64,000 nt of DNA from NCBI GenBank assembly GCA_034336665.1, contig JAPFBE010000003.1:58943352-59007351 (forward strand), given 5' to 3'. This DNA comes from Luscinia megarhynchos. Its lineage: Eukaryota > Chordata > Aves > Passeriformes > Turdidae. Shown here piece after piece: positions 62,499-64,000 of the stretch (position 1 is its first letter; each line of letters opens with the position of its first letter). The translations under genes and the position numbers were made by a program. The notes below the pieces were generated by a model, which ran no database searches, was not told the origin of the DNA, and worked only from the letters and a program-made list of their open reading frames with translations.

Positions 62499-63361
62499 GT
62501 TACTTTTAATTAACATGCTGCAAACCTTATTAATTCCACATGATGTTAACCTCAGTTAGAGTCAGAACTTCTCTCAGCAGCATTTTACTTATTTGACAGC
62601 ACTATGTTAAAAACGGAGTGGGTTTTTCTGTTCAGCATGTGGATAATTTTTTGTTTGTGCCTTAAAAAGTGGGAAGTTACAGGATTCAGACATTAACAGT
62701 CCTATATTTAAGGGGGTATGCTAGACATCAGTCTGCTTTCCCTTGTCTCAAATCACAGATTTGAATTTCCCAGTGCTTCCAAGGGGCATGACAGCCAAAG
62801 CCAGGAGCAGATACAGCTGTCACACCCACAGGGTAAGAAGGAGACAAGTCCTTCACCTCCTGTCTCTACAGAGGGCAAGCAGAAGGTGAGATCCGGGGTA
62901 TGTGATGTGGTGTGTCCTTCCAGCCCGCTGGGACTCCCTTCAGGCTGAGGAGGGAAGATGGTACTTGTTGAAATGGAGTGGGGGAAACATGTACAAGCTG
63001 CCAGCATGGCAGCAGACTACCAGCCTTATGTAGTATTAAGGTATATAAACAGCATTAAAGGGAATTCTTTTCCAAGGAGAGTTTGCTCATGCAATTTTAG
63101 CCAGAATTGTGAAAAAAACATGGTTGGTATAATTCTGATCTGTATGTGTGCTTGTTTGTCCAGCTCCTTCTGCTTGCAACACACCCAAGAAGTTGCAGGT
63201 TTTCTGCAAAGGAGATTTGGCTTGCAGGGCAAGGGAGAAGGCATAGGAACTGACCCATCTTTCATATTTTCCATAGCAACTGCACAGCAGTAGGAATAGA
63301 AACTAAAATAAAATGATGTGGTTAGATAAAAGCTTCAATAACTGAATGGAACTACAAGATC

Positions 63362-63376
63362 TTTTTTTTTTTTTTT
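63362..63376. repeat. Poly(T) tract
   Basis: Run of 15 T residues (a poly(A) run in the sense direction of EPSTI1) within the intron. Confidence 0.9.
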
Positions 63377-64000
63377 AAATCAATTTAAGTGGAACATTAA
63401 GTAAAAAGTATGCAATAAATGTATGGAGAAAATCAATAACTGAGAATGTGTTGTGTATCAATATTTGTCTAGCCCTAAAAGAAGAAACAGGATTAAGAAA
63501 TAAAAAAGCCAACCTCAATTTTCACTATTTTAAATAACTATTCAACCTGAAAATTAAAACTCAGTATCTGACTTTCCAATATGCCGACTCCTCTCTTGGA
63601 GTAATGTTCTGAAATATATTGTGTGTATATGATGTGCTGTTCAAAGCGTACTGAAAATTTTTAAATCAAGCAATACATACTAAAACCTGCTCTGAAGAAA
63701 AAAGGGAACTGACAATACCTACACATTTTATAGCTACACTGTGCTAGGAGGTACACACCAGACAGAATTCACAATTACTTTAATAAATATTGGTCTGAAG
63801 TAGAAGCGAGCCAACATATAGCCAAGGGACAATTACTGGAGCCCTTAAAATATATATTATTTACAGTAGGTTTGTAAGTAGTGCATTACTCTGCACAATA
63901 GGTAGCAGCAACTGTGAAGGCAAGGAGACCTTGGAACCACACAGCAAGCAAGAGCAGTCTGAAAGCAGCCAACACCTCCTTAGCAACCCATGGAAATAGC

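Larger units (their letters stand above)
62456..64000 (-). other. EPSTI1: EPSTI1 intron, continues beyond window
   Basis: No further EPSTI1 exon found up to the window end. Contains an (AAAC)n run adjacent to the acceptor, a T run at 63362-63376, and plus-strand exon-like islands near 62760-62831 that I consider chance. Confidence 0.65.

Noticed and set aside
62760..62884. Two small plus-strand blocks with AG..GTAAG / AG..GTGAG borders inside the EPSTI1 intron
   Set aside because: Very short (about 72 and 16 nt), opposite strand to the gene, no recognisable protein; likely chance splice-like motifs.

Overview
The window looks like avian nuclear DNA. It is AT-rich and almost gene-free, and it carries at least nine 3'-truncated CR1 LINE fragments with the typical bird CR1 3' end (CCAACC..ATTCTATGATTC). 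There is one well-preserved class II-type solo LTR. A songbird is plausible, but the species cannot be fixed from the sequence.

The only gene I can identify with confidence is the 3' end of EPSTI1 (epithelial stromal interaction 1) on the minus strand. Two coding exons are visible: a 25-residue coiled-coil exon at 62382-62455 and the exon beginning RRVNNAFLDRLQ at 60459-60556. They join in phase (AG|G) and match the C-terminal part of human EPSTI1. The rest of the gene lies beyond 64000. In the bird exon the frame closes at a TAA 10 nt before an intact splice donor. In the other frame, three further exon-like blocks (60209-60395, 56216-56248, 54721-54746) chain in consistent phase to a stop. 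They may be 3'UTR exons, a remnant of a longer isoform, or chance.

Layout. 1-29.7 kb: intergenic DNA with no recognisable gene, two old CR1 pieces, low-complexity tracts, one AT-rich homeobox-motif-like block near 7.2-7.6 kb, and a few exon-like islands that I cannot assign. 29.7-30.5 kb: the longest CR1 piece, with decayed reverse transcriptase. 30.5-48 kb: intergenic, with two CR1 3' tails, a degenerate 46-48 bp tandem repeat, an AT microsatellite, and an inverted pair of an unnamed dispersed repeat. 48140-48785: solo LTR, minus orientation, with a 6-bp target duplication. 48.8-60 kb: intergenic or 3' flank of EPSTI1, with three CR1 pieces. 60.2-64 kb: EPSTI1 3' exons and introns, one intron holding an antisense CR1.

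In mammals the order is TNFSF11 - FAM216B - EPSTI1 - DNAJC15, so the left 54 kb would be the interval toward FAM216B/TNFSF11. I found no exon of either. No bacterial-type operons, CRISPR arrays, tRNA or rRNA genes were seen.
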